A DNA stretch of 25,901 nucleotides, from positions 1 to 25,901 of the forward strand of contig CAYMKI010000031.1 of NCBI GenBank assembly GCA_964390695.1, read 5' to 3'. The notes below the pieces were generated by a model that saw nothing but the letters and a program-made list of their open reading frames with translations, ran no database searches and was not told where the DNA came from. This document shows, one piece after another, positions 1-9,067 of the stretch. Position 1 is the stretch's first letter. Each line of letters begins with the position of its first letter. The translations under genes and the position numbers were made by a program. The stretch comes from CAWACC01 sp964390695 (GTDB lineage Bacteria > Chlamydiota > Chlamydiia > Chlamydiales > Parachlamydiaceae).

Positions 1-413
1 GAGCGCAGTGAGAGCAGTGAGACAAGTGTGAGCTCACAAATAATGTATGGATTTGTGCCCTTACCCTTTCCCCTGCTCGACCATCTTTGTTTATCTATTA
101 AATCTAGATAGTCATACATGAATTCAGATATAAATATACCGGCAATTAGATTAAAAAGTAATTTGAATCCTTTTACTTCCACTCTGCACTATTTACAGAC
201 GCAAATTTGCATGTAAGTATACTCACCCATTCCTCTATTATGCACTCACTCTTGTCTCACTGCCCTCCCTCCCTCTGTGGTTTAACCCCCTTCACACTAC
301 TATCGCTGATCACAGTGGTTCAAACCCTTTTATCGGGATTAGGATATGGAATTTAAAACAAGGTGGGCACGGGCACGGGCAGGGGCTAGGAAATAAATTA
401 TGAAAGAAGTCTA
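1..413. other. Gene-free left end with inverted repeat and repeat remnants
   Basis: I see no supportable gene. The stretch holds the two arms of a spaced inverted repeat (7-32 and 245-270), a CTC/GTG-rich stretch ending in GTGGTTTAA (about 258-286) that resembles the repeats around the GxxExxY gene, and a short GGGCAC-type iteration at 364-385. The minus-strand gene at 414-1502 ends just inside. I see no convincing terminator hairpin with a T-run for it. Confidence 0.6.
7..270. repeat. Spaced inverted repeat, 26-bp arms
   Basis: The reverse complement of 7-32 matches 245-270 at 23 of 26 positions by hand alignment, with core CTTGTCTCACTGC. The arms are about 212 bp apart. The enclosed DNA is AT-rich and non-coding. 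This may be a small non-autonomous element or a rearranged pair of interspersed repeats. I found no clear flanking target duplication, and the left flank is cut by the window edge. Confidence 0.55.
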
Positions 414-1502
414 CTATATTTTTAGCAGCTTTGGATAGGCAGAGCGAATCTGTTCGGCCGAAGGGCTGAAGGTGTTGTGTTTTCCAGACCACGCCTGCCA
501 TACACTGCTATCTGAAGAGGAACTCGAATCCCCTTTTGGCAGGCTAGGGGTTTTGATAGTTTTTCGCTTGGCGTAGGACAATAGGGGTCTGGCAGGTTTG
601 GCTAGATTCGCAGATAGAACTTTTTGGAACCTGTCTTCGTGATCAGATATGGGTGCGACTCCCCGCTCTCTAAGCATTTGCCGAAGAGGTTCCGGCGACC
701 AGTCGTAGAGGCATTTTTTTCCAAGTTCCTTTAGGGCAGACCCTACGGCTGTACTTGCCTTTTCATAGAGCACAAGTCCGTGTTCACACTTATCCAATAA
801 AGCTTTAACCTTTTCCAAAATGTCCGCGGCATGTGTGGTTTTGGCTTCCAGCAACTGTAAAGCCTGCTCGATGCCGGCTTCCTTTTGTTCCAAGCGCTTG
901 AGAAATACTGACTTGTTCTGCACTAAGGTATTCAAACAACGCGGGATATTCAATCCGCTTTCGCGTACGCTAACTGTCAGCAGCGCATTCAATTTGGCCG
1001 GATCTAGCGTGATGAATTCCACAATATCCATAATCCTCAAGATCAGCTGGACACTATCCCAGGCAAATTGAAAGGTCCTGGCGGCGATTCTTTGAATTCT
1101 GCCTATCAGCTGTTGGCATTGATACCTTATCCATGAAATCTTATAGCGGCTGATCGCTTGTGTATAGTCGGCGTGGATAGGCTGTGCTCCATACAAGGCT
1201 TCTTTCCAAAGCCTAAAGCTGTTTTCCCAGGCATCTTCTTGCTCAAAGAGGTCCAAAAACTTGGCCATGATGAAAAATGGCACTGTAGGTAATTTCAGCA
1301 AGGTTCTATCCCCGATGAGGCTTTCATACATGAGCCCGGCTGAAAGCCCAAAAAAATTATCGGGATTGAGGTAGGTGGTGCCTTTGATGTACAGCTTCCA
1401 TATGCCATGGACCTTGCTGACCATGGCTCCTATGGACCACATCGCAGGGGCAAGGTGGAAGCTGCCGCCGCCTAGAATTTGTGTACTTGCTACGTGTCCC
1501 AT
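414..1502 (-). CDS. Hypothetical protein, 362 aa, coiled-coil
   Basis: I do not recognise this protein. It has no signal peptide. The first ~80 residues are moderately hydrophobic. A long helical stretch around residues 190-260 has heptad-like Leu/Ile spacing and many Lys/Glu, suggesting a coiled coil. A serine-rich patch (SSSSSDSS) lies near residue 330. It follows the giant repeat gene on the same strand after 107 bp, so the two may be co-transcribed, although a weak terminator-like hairpin lies between them. ATG at 1502 is the only canonical start after the upstream in-frame stop. It has no good Shine-Dalgarno of its own: the nearest AGGAG (1533-1537) precedes an out-of-frame ATG-TAA. Role unknown; an effector or a partner of the giant protein is a guess. 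Confidence 0.75.
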   Translation of the reverse strand: MGHVASTQILGGGSFHLAPAMWSIGAMVSKVHGIWKLYIKGTTYLNPDNFFGLSAGLMYESLIGDRTLLKLPTVPFFIMAKFLDLFEQEDAWENSFRLWKEALYGAQPIHADYTQAISRYKISWIRYQCQQLIGRIQRIAARTFQFAWDSVQLILRIMDIVEFITLDPAKLNALLTVSVRESGLNIPRCLNTLVQNKSVFLKRLEQKEAGIEQALQLLEAKTTHAADILEKVKALLDKCEHGLVLYEKASTAVGSALKELGKKCLYDWSPEPLRQMLRERGVAPISDHEDRFQKVLSANLAKPARPLLSYAKRKTIKTPSLPKGDSSSSSDSSVWQAWSGKHNTFSPSAEQIRSAYPKLLKI

Positions 1503-1522
1503 GGATTCTTTTTGGGTAAAGA

Positions 1523-1537
1523 TTACATTATGCTCCT
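1523..1537 (-). promoter_or_regulatory. Shine-Dalgarno followed by a start-stop (ATG-TAA)
   Basis: On the minus strand AGGAG (1537-1533) is followed after four bases by ATG (1528-1526) and immediately by TAA (1525-1523). The real ATG of the 362-aa gene lies 21 bases further on, in a different frame and without its own good Shine-Dalgarno. Ribosomes could load at the strong site, stop at once and reinitiate. This is inference; chance is not excluded. Confidence 0.3.
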
Positions 1538-1553
1538 ATTATCGCCAACGCCC

Positions 1554-1580
1554 AAAAAAAGCCCAGAAAATAGTAGGCTT
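1554..1580 (-). terminator. Weak intrinsic terminator behind the giant gene
   Basis: Read on the minus strand, AAGCC (1580-1576) pairs with GGCTT (1563-1559), and a T-run (1558-1554) follows at once. The stem is only 5 bp, so it would attenuate rather than end transcription from the giant gene into the 362-aa gene. Confidence 0.35.
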
Positions 1581-1609
1581 GTTGCGATTTTCTCCCCTGC
1601 GTTGACTTG

Positions 1610-4600
1610 TCACTCCTTGGGTTTGAGCTGAACCACAGAGCTGATGGTATAGGCTTCTCTTTGTATCCCCATGCGATACGCATCGACATATTCGAAGGGG
1701 ATATTTTTTTCTTTGGCATGCACGGAATGAGGATAAGCCACGGTGACTTCAGAGCTAAGCTTTTCATTTTGGGAAAATACCAAAGGGACGCCTAGCTGGG
1801 CGGCTTTTTTTTCTGCCAGCTGCCTCAGCAGCAGGTCATAGCTATTGCTATGGCCTTGTCTGTAAACTCTTTCCTGAAAGAGGACCGGCTGACCTGTGGA
1901 ATCTAATAGCAGCCGAAATACAGACCTGGCAGTAATCTTGCCTTGGCTATCACATACCACTCCCAACCGATGCTTACCGTCTAGCAAAAATCCCAGCAGG
2001 CATTTGTTCAGATGAGGAGACCCATCCACCCTTTGACAGCTTCCATCGACTTCACTGCCCATCAGTAAGAGGTGGTTGGGATGGTCCGTATCGACAACGG
2101 TCATGAGGTTTTCGCTGTGTTCAGCAGTTTTTTTGAGTGACCTTAAAGCACCTTCGATATCGTTGAAAAATTCACACTCTTTAGGCAGCTGGCTTTTTAA
2201 ATCTATTAATTTCTTTTCTAGGTTATCGGGCAGAGACATAACTTCTAGCACCTTCTTTTCAATTAACAGGCGATTTTTGACAGCCATTTCATCGGCCTCG
2301 AGACGTCGGCTCAGGGGTATTAACTTCTTTTCCACTTGTGAATAAGCTGCTTTGCTTTCGAGACGTCCATGGATATATTCTGTCAGATCAGGGAAAAGCT
2401 CCGGCTGCTGCTCTCCGCCCAGATGATGATGTGCCAAAGCTTCCTTAAGGTTTTTGACAATTTTGTAGCTGAGGGGTTCTTCGTCTTTATAATTGAGTTG
2501 GCTCTTGACAGCCGTGGCTTCCAGCGCTATCGGTTGCTGCCATTTGGCGAAGACCTGCGGATGTTTGCTGGCTATCTCTGCTAAATGCGGATTTTTTTTT
2601 GTGGCATATCTACATTGAGTATAGGTGTTATCTAAAACTCCGATCAAGAGCTCTTTGAAAAATTCGAGTGCTTTGTTTTTTTCGTATAATGGCAACTCTT
2701 GCAGCTTGGCAGCGTAGGTCATAATGCTCGCTGGTTGCCTCCACCGTGCTAAGGTTGCATCATACTTCTCGGCAAATTGATCGACCTCAAGACCCATGCG
2801 CTGCCTGAATAGGCTTTCCAGAGCTTGGGAGATTTCTTCAGATGAGCTGATATTTTCCAAAAAGATATGACCTTTAAAATTCAAGAGGTCTTGCACCTGG
2901 CGGAAAGCCAGCACTCTGCGTTTTAGGGGCAAGCCAAATAACATGCGCACCACCGCCGATATCTGATTGGGTGGCAGATCGCAATCTTTGATTTTTAAAA
3001 GCGTTTCCAACAGCAGCTTTTGATGGCTGGCTTCCTTGAATTCGCGCTCTTTTTTAAGACATTCGATGGCTTGGCTATAAATCTCCGGCTGATCTTGGGG
3101 AAAAAGGGCAAAGAGCAGGCAGGCTAATTCCACATGCTGCATATTCTCTGATAGCGTCCTGAATTTACGCCACACAGGCTCTCGCTGCGCAAAAGATATG
3201 TAGATATACTGCTTCGTGATGGCATCCCTAAGCAAAGGGGATAACTTTGATATCAACCACAGGATCTTTTGTTCTTTGAACAAAACTTCCAAATCTTGGC
3301 GTGCGCAGCACACCGACGCTGTGGTCGTAAACCACTGGATCAAATTCATTTGATATGACGGTGTATCTTTATATTTTGCCTGTTTGGTTCTGATCCATTG
3401 CAACTCGGAAGGAGCAAAATTGAAGCGAGTTTGGCATAAGGCCAAGCTTTGGTCTATGTAGGTGGCATCATCCTTTTTGTTTTTCGATAATTCTAAAAAA
3501 GGCTGTCCGTTTGTAAGGATATAGCAAAGAGCAAACGGTAAATGCATGGATTTGTTCTTGATGACATCTGAACGTGAGTCAATCGAGCCTTTATTCCAGC
3601 TGGACTTCATGAGGATGGTCATAGCGGCTCGATTGTATAAGTCCAGCGCATACTTTTTACCGACCGTAGTAGAAAAGTCAATTCCATATTTGAAGATGTT
3701 TGAATAATTAGAAGGCCCAAATTCAACCGCCAGTTGGGCGATTTCAAACAAGCCCTGCTGTCCCTCAACGGTGTTCTTACAAATTCCATAGTTAGAAATA
3801 TGCGTCGTAACGTCGCTTCCGTTATGCCTTGCAGCCATTTTGGCGATCTCGATTAGCGCTTGCTGCCCTTGCTGATTGCGAGAGTCGATGCCGAAGTAAT
3901 GTATATACTGGCTTATCATCCCGTCCGGTTGTTGGGCGGCAATTTTGGCAATGTCTATCAAAGCATGCTGCCCCTTAGGGTGATGCCCCTGAATGCCATA
4001 CTTTTGTATATGACGCGCTAAGGCAGTGCCATTTTGCTGGGCAGCGATTTTGGCGATAGCCGCCAATCCGGCTTGTCCTTGTTCGGAATACAGATCTATT
4101 TTATAATTGGAAATCATTTCACTGGTGTATTCTCCGTCTTGAGCCGCAGCGAGTTTTGCGATTTCTATCAGCTCGGCCTGACCTTCTATAGAGGCCGTAT
4201 CCAAGCCAAAATAGGGGATTAATCGAGATATTTTTTCACCGTATTGTTTAGCAATATGCTTGGCAATTTGTACTAATCCTACCTGACCCTGTGGCGTCGT
4301 CTTGTCAATGGCAAACCGCTCTATGTTTTCGGCGACCCTCCAGCTCTCTAATTTTTGCGAAGCTATAGTAGCCACTTCGATTAAGATTTTTTGGCCTTCT
4401 GCTCCATGCTGCTGAAATCCAAATAAGTGAATCCATTGATGGATATAAGCGCCTTCATAGCGATCTGCATTGGCCTTAGCTAATTCGGCTAAAACAGCCC
4501 ATCCTTCAACGTCCAATGTGTTTAACTCGTAGTTTTGGACATATTCACATATACCAATATACCTCCAATTTAGGGCAATGCGAGCCAGGTGGATAATCGC

Positions 4601-7600
4601 CTGACGTCCTTCCGGAGTCGAGGTGTCTATGCCATAGTTTTTCACATGTTTTGAGAGATCAAAGGGATGGTTTTTAGCAGCTAACTCCGCAATTTCCAAT
4701 AAGGCTTTCTGCCCTGCTTGCGTGGAAGCGTCTATACCATAATTCTGAATGTATTGGGAAATCCCACCGTTTTCCATCGCTACCTTAGCGACTTCTATCA
4801 ATACGCTTCTGTCAGCTTCATTTCCGGGATCGAATCCATACAGTTGAATATGCTTTGAAAGTTCTTCCGGATCCTTTTTTGCCGACTTCAGTGCAATTTC
4901 TGCTAAGACACGCTTATTCCTAGGATCAATGCCAAAGAGCTCTATGGTTTCGGTTACACCGTGAGTTTCGGCGGCTATCAAGGCAATTTCGCTCAAAGCC
5001 TCCTGCCCTTCAGGATCTGTGTTATCGAGTCCGTAGTTCTCGATATAGTGTTGAGCTTTTTTGTTGTTTTTCATAGCCAGCTTGGCAACATCGATCAGAG
5101 CTTTTAGTCCTTCTTTAGTGTAATTGTCGAAACAAAAATTGTGGATATGTTTGGAAACACTGCATCCATCTACACCAGCGGCAGCTAAGGCGCATTCTAA
5201 TAAAAAGGCTTTGCCATCAATTGCAGCATCCCAATCGAAAAGCGGCAAGGCAAGAGCTGCACAGGATGGGGTTTTTAACATGGCTAGCCGGATTATTTCA
5301 CACAGGCCCTGTTTGCCTATCTCTGTATTTACATCAAGGCCTAATTGTAGGTTGAGTGTTGGATATCCTTCCAAATTTAATAAACTCTTGGAGATTTCAA
5401 TCAGCTCTCGCTGTCCTTCCTCGGAAAAGAAATCAATAGGAAACTTCAGCAGGTGCTCACTAAAATCGGAACTGCGTTTGAGGGCAAACCTTCGCGCTAT
5501 TTCTTGCCAAGCGGCTTTTCCCTCTGGAGTGTTAGGGTCGATCTTATAATTATTGATGTACCGGCCGAATTCACTGTCATGTGCACCAACGGCTATCAGG
5601 GCAATGTCTATTAAGGCTCGCTGCCCTTGAGGGGTGTTGGAATCTATTCCAAAATCCTCGAGGTTGGCGAAAAGCCTATCCCCATAGTTCGATTTTGCTA
5701 GGATCTTAGCGACTTCTATCAAGCCGCTTTGACCTTCTGCTGTAGACGGATCGATCCCGTAATTTTTTACCTTGGGAGGAAAATCATACGGCTGTTTTTC
5801 TGCAGCTATTTTGGCTATTTGGATCAAAGCCTGCTGGCCTTCGCGGGTCTTCTTATCTATCCCATATGCTTCACAGCAGCGAATGGAGTCCCACACTTTG
5901 CTTCTAGATGAAACGAGGGCGATCTCTACCAGTGCCTCTTTGTCGCTCTGGTCTAAGCAAAAGCAGTGCAGTTGAGCCAATAGATCAGTACATTGCTGCT
6001 CTGCGGCCATTTTAGCCCATTTCAAGAGCTTCTGCTTGCCTTTGGGTCGTGAGCCGTCTAGCTTGAACTTTTCGATATGCCTGATGAGGCTTTCCAGACT
6101 GCGCGAAGCTATGGTATTGGCGATATCCAACAGCACTTCTTGGCCTGGCTCAGTGGCGGGATCTATGGAAAAATTTTGGATATGTTCTGCCACACCCCAA
6201 GGATGACTGACAGCTAGCGTTCGGGCTATCTCAATCATCTCTTGCCTGACTGCTGAAGTCAATGTGTCCAATCCGAAGTTGGGGATATATTTGGCGAAGT
6301 CATAAGGTCGGCGCTTAGCTGCCATTTTAGCTAATTTCAATAGGTCATTTTGATCATGGAGTCCATATAGAGGAAGGTCTTTGAAGAAATTTGGATTTTG
6401 TTCTAAGGCCTGTATAGCTTTTTCAAAAGGGGTCTTGGATTTTTCCTCTTGAGCTGTCAGCGTTGCTTCTTTTTCAAGGACCGGAAAAACATCACTTTTG
6501 AGTTGCACCTCAGAGGTTTTGGCTGCCCCTGCTAACACCGAAAACTCTTTGGGTGGTGAGGTGGATTCTATGGCTTCATGCCCTACAGGATTCGAAGGGC
6601 TTTCCGAATTTTCATTAGCGGTGTTTTTGGCAAGCTGAAGCACAAAATCGCGGTGAGTTTGGTAATATGGATCTGTTTCATTTTTCTGTACAGGTAGGGT
6701 GAAGAGCCTCACATCGACTTGTGTTTGCCTGGCCAGTTCTTGCAATATGCTTTGACCTTCCAGGCTATCTTTATCAATGCCAAAATGCGCAAGGTTTTCT
6801 CTGAAGAAGCCCATATTCCATTTGATCACAGCCCTGGCGGCCTGCATCAAGACTTCTTTTCCTTGCGGTTGACTGCTGTCGATGTGAAACATAGGCAAGT
6901 TTTTAACTAGTATACCCAAGTGTCGATTGAGGCAAAGATGTAGAATCTTTATCAATACCTTCTGCCCTTCAGGCTGTGTGGGATCGATGGCGTAGTTTTG
7001 AATATGTGCAGCGATCCCGTCATTTTTGCTCAGGCGCGCAGCCTTTAGCGCCAGACGACGGAGGGCGTTTTGTCCCTCTGGGCTTTTTGTCTTTAATCCA
7101 TAGTGATGAATATAGCCGGAGGCTCCTTCCGGATTTTGTTGAATAGCCATATCGGCTATCTCATACAGGAATTTTTGACCTTCTGGAGTCAGCGGATCAA
7201 AGCCATAATTCTGTATGTATTGGGAGGTCCCTTGACCATCTGACTGAGCAGCGATCTTGGCGATGCGCATCAGGGCCGATTTTCCCTGCATCGATTGAGG
7301 ATCAAAGCCAAAGTTTTGAATATATTGAGAGGTGTTCTCGCCGTTTTTTAGTGCCGCCAACATGGCGATTTCACTCAAAGCCTTATAGCCTTCAGGAGTA
7401 TGGCTGTCAAATCCGTAGTTTTGAATATATTTAGAAATGGATGTGTTGTGCTTGTGCCTTATGGAGGCTAGGGCTATTTGCAGCAGCGCCCGATGTCCTT
7501 CTTTCGAGCGGGGGTCTATGCCGAAATTCTGCATATGCGGGGAAACCACATCACCTTCTTGACAAGCGCCTATCTTAGCTAAGTGGATCAGTTTCATCTG

Positions 7601-8749
7601 CCCTTCCGGGGTAGACTTATCGATGCCAAAATTTTGAACAAAAGCCGGTGTGCGGGTTTGATATTTTTGCATCGAGCGTATAGCGATCTCAAATAGCGCT
7701 TGCCGCCCTTCTTCTGTGCTGTTATCTATGCCATAATTGTGGATATACTGGGCTATATTGCTTTCGTATTGTTGAGCTGTTTGTTTGGCTATCTCTATCA
7801 GGGCTCGGCGTCCTTTGGGGGTGGAGCTGTCTATGCTATAGTTTTCGAGATACTGGGAAACCCCGTCATCTGTATGCGTTTTAGCTGCTAGTATTGCCAG
7901 TTCTATCAGGGTGTCTTGACCCTCAGGCGTCGAAGGGTCGATCTCATAATTTTTGACGAATTTGGAAAAATGATTTCCGTTTCGCACTGCCTTATATGCG
8001 AATTCAATCAGGGCTTTTTTGCCTTCTGCTGTGCTCGAATCGATCCCATAGTTCTTGACAAATTCTGAAAAGTCTTTGTCATGAATGGCCGCTGTCTTGG
8101 CAATTTTTAGCAGCTCTCTTTGATCAGAGGGATCTGCGGGGTCTAATCCAAAGTTTTTTATGTATTTTGAAATATGACTTTCACCGTTTAAAACAGCGGT
8201 TTTGGCCATCTCTAGTATCTTGGCTTTGACTTGTGGATCGGAGGGATTGAAGCCGTAGTTTTTAAAGTACTGAGAAAAATTCAGGTCTTTTTTTGCAGCC
8301 AAAGCCGCAATCTCCAGAAGGAGGGTCAAACCTTTTGGAGAGGAAGCTTCTATGCCATAGCTTTGGATATGTTGTGATAGATTGGATTTATATTTATCCG
8401 CTTGTTGCTTAGCTATTTCGACCAGAGCGGCATGTCCTGCAGGCTGCGTTTTGTCTATGCCGAAGCTTTCTATGATGTCCGATATCTTGGAATCCCACTT
8501 GCGTGCATAGGCTAAGGCCAATGTGATAAGCGATTGCTGCCCTTTGAGGGTAATGGGATTAAACTCGTAGTTTTGGATGACATTAAAGGGGTCGACATCT
8601 CTTTCAAAGGTGCCCTCCAAAGCTTTAATGATAGCCGCCCTTCTCTTTGCATCCATACCTTGAAATTTTTTAGTGATCGCTTCTTCTGGAGAGGGAAGAG
8701 CCAGTGTAATTTCCGGATATTCGATAGTTCTAGGTGTTACAGAGTGCAT
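1610..8749 (-). CDS. Giant repeat protein, 2379 aa, ~45 units of ~35 aa
   Basis: Most of this protein is one degenerate repeat of about 35 residues, consensus near YGIDPSTPEGQKALIEIAK, then a variable loop and a second helix ending in SQYIQN. I count about 18 units at residues ~60-685 and about 27 at ~790-1715, separated by a charged, low-complexity spacer. Each unit looks like two helices, so an alpha-solenoid is expected; the length recalls TPR and PPR, but the consensus matches neither. Residues ~1716-2225 are helical and unassigned. Residues ~2225-2379 look globular (DGSCQRVDG, ARSVFRLLLD, PVLFQERVY). No signal peptide or membrane span is seen. ATG 8749 has AAAGGA upstream at good spacing. 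A promoter lies at 8849-8878. Probably a protein-binding scaffold or secreted effector; that role is inference. Confidence 0.9.
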   Translation of the reverse strand: MHSVTPRTIEYPEITLALPSPEEAITKKFQGMDAKRRAAIIKALEGTFERDVDPFNVIQNYEFNPITLKGQQSLITLALAYARKWDSKISDIIESFGIDKTQPAGHAALVEIAKQQADKYKSNLSQHIQSYGIEASSPKGLTLLLEIAALAAKKDLNFSQYFKNYGFNPSDPQVKAKILEMAKTAVLNGESHISKYIKNFGLDPADPSDQRELLKIAKTAAIHDKDFSEFVKNYGIDSSTAEGKKALIEFAYKAVRNGNHFSKFVKNYEIDPSTPEGQDTLIELAILAAKTHTDDGVSQYLENYSIDSSTPKGRRALIEIAKQTAQQYESNIAQYIHNYGIDNSTEEGRQALFEIAIRSMQKYQTRTPAFVQNFGIDKSTPEGQMKLIHLAKIGACQEGDVVSPHMQNFGIDPRSKEGHRALLQIALASIRHKHNTSISKYIQNYGFDSHTPEGYKALSEIAMLAALKNGENTSQYIQNFGFDPQSMQGKSALMRIAKIAAQSDGQGTSQYIQNYGFDPLTPEGQKFLYEIADMAIQQNPEGASGYIHHYGLKTKSPEGQNALRRLALKAARLSKNDGIAAHIQNYAIDPTQPEGQKVLIKILHLCLNRHLGILVKNLPMFHIDSSQPQGKEVLMQAARAVIKWNMGFFRENLAHFGIDKDSLEGQSILQELARQTQVDVRLFTLPVQKNETDPYYQTHRDFVLQLAKNTANENSESPSNPVGHEAIESTSPPKEFSVLAGAAKTSEVQLKSDVFPVLEKEATLTAQEEKSKTPFEKAIQALEQNPNFFKDLPLYGLHDQNDLLKLAKMAAKRRPYDFAKYIPNFGLDTLTSAVRQEMIEIARTLAVSHPWGVAEHIQNFSIDPATEPGQEVLLDIANTIASRSLESLIRHIEKFKLDGSRPKGKQKLLKWAKMAAEQQCTDLLAQLHCFCLDQSDKEALVEIALVSSRSKVWDSIRCCEAYGIDKKTREGQQALIQIAKIAAEKQPYDFPPKVKNYGIDPSTAEGQSGLIEVAKILAKSNYGDRLFANLEDFGIDSNTPQGQRALIDIALIAVGAHDSEFGRYINNYKIDPNTPEGKAAWQEIARRFALKRSSDFSEHLLKFPIDFFSEEGQRELIEISKSLLNLEGYPTLNLQLGLDVNTEIGKQGLCEIIRLAMLKTPSCAALALPLFDWDAAIDGKAFLLECALAAAGVDGCSVSKHIHNFCFDNYTKEGLKALIDVAKLAMKNNKKAQHYIENYGLDNTDPEGQEALSEIALIAAETHGVTETIELFGIDPRNKRVLAEIALKSAKKDPEELSKHIQLYGFDPGNEADRSVLIEVAKVAMENGGISQYIQNYGIDASTQAGQKALLEIAELAAKNHPFDLSKHVKNYGIDTSTPEGRQAIIHLARIALNWRYIGICEYVQNYELNTLDVEGWAVLAELAKANADRYEGAYIHQWIHLFGFQQHGAEGQKILIEVATIASQKLESWRVAENIERFAIDKTTPQGQVGLVQIAKHIAKQYGEKISRLIPYFGLDTASIEGQAELIEIAKLAAAQDGEYTSEMISNYKIDLYSEQGQAGLAAIAKIAAQQNGTALARHIQKYGIQGHHPKGQHALIDIAKIAAQQPDGMISQYIHYFGIDSRNQQGQQALIEIAKMAARHNGSDVTTHISNYGICKNTVEGQQGLFEIAQLAVEFGPSNYSNIFKYGIDFSTTVGKKYALDLYNRAAMTILMKSSWNKGSIDSRSDVIKNKSMHLPFALCYILTNGQPFLELSKNKKDDATYIDQSLALCQTRFNFAPSELQWIRTKQAKYKDTPSYQMNLIQWFTTTASVCCARQDLEVLFKEQKILWLISKLSPLLRDAITKQYIYISFAQREPVWRKFRTLSENMQHVELACLLFALFPQDQPEIYSQAIECLKKEREFKEASHQKLLLETLLKIKDCDLPPNQISAVVRMLFGLPLKRRVLAFRQVQDLLNFKGHIFLENISSSEEISQALESLFRQRMGLEVDQFAEKYDATLARWRQPASIMTYAAKLQELPLYEKNKALEFFKELLIGVLDNTYTQCRYATKKNPHLAEIASKHPQVFAKWQQPIALEATAVKSQLNYKDEEPLSYKIVKNLKEALAHHHLGGEQQPELFPDLTEYIHGRLESKAAYSQVEKKLIPLSRRLEADEMAVKNRLLIEKKVLEVMSLPDNLEKKLIDLKSQLPKECEFFNDIEGALRSLKKTAEHSENLMTVVDTDHPNHLLLMGSEVDGSCQRVDGSPHLNKCLLGFLLDGKHRLGVVCDSQGKITARSVFRLLLDSTGQPVLFQERVYRQGHSNSYDLLLRQLAEKKAAQLGVPLVFSQNEKLSSEVTVAYPHSVHAKEKNIPFEYVDAYRMGIQREAYTISSVVQLKPKE

Positions 8750-8848
8750 AACTTATCCTTTCATAGGTTTTAAGCTCCAGGAGTGTAGCTGTTGGGGTAT
8801 TTTGAGAATAGTGAAATTCCCATATTTTTTCAGTTGCATAAAGCCTAA

Positions 8849-8878
8849 ATAATAAGATAAATTAAAAGATCAATTCAA
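8849..8878 (-). promoter_or_regulatory. Predicted sigma-66/70 type promoter of the giant gene
   Basis: Read on the minus strand: -35 TTGAAT (8878-8873), an 18-bp spacer, -10 TATTAT (8854-8849). The start would fall near 8842, leaving a leader of about 90 nt before ATG 8749. It was chosen by match to consensus only. Confidence 0.45.
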
Positions 8879-8898
8879 ATTTACCCTGTCATGACAGG

Positions 8899-9020
8899 CA
8901 GCAATTCCCGCTAAAAAATTCAAGAGCCCCAGAATGGGGCGAAAGATTGTGGCCCAGGGAAAGGCGGCCCCAAACGGGCAACGCGCCCCTGGGTAAAAGC
9001 GGATTTAGCAGGACCTGCTG
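8899..9020. repeat. Hairpin-rich interspersed repeat, copy A
   Basis: The repeat contains the hairpin GCCCC-AGAAT-GGGGC (8926-8940), the long-range pair CCCAGGG (8953-8959) / CCCTGGG (8987-8993), and the terminal palindrome 9007-9019. A diverged copy of the same length lies inside the 690-aa gene at 19771-19893: 58 of 79 positions agree without gaps over 8942-9020. This copy is intergenic and carries a stop in the corresponding reading frame. Confidence 0.7.
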
Positions 9021-9067
9021 CATGATAGGTAAATATTACAAACAAGCTATAAACACTAGATGGATGT

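Larger units (their letters stand above)
8750..9067. other. Divergent intergenic region, giant gene / transketolase
   Basis: This 318-bp gap holds the minus-strand promoter (8849-8878), the hairpin-rich interspersed repeat (8899-9020), including the short palindrome AGCAGG-A-CCTGCT at 9007-9019, and an AT-rich stretch before transketolase with a TATAAA-like box near 9049. I see no gene. Confidence 0.6.

Noticed and set aside
1610..8749. Regular ~105-bp periodicity resembling a repeat array or CRISPR
   Set aside because: The period is protein-level: the reading frame is open throughout and the DNA units are too diverged and contiguous for a CRISPR.
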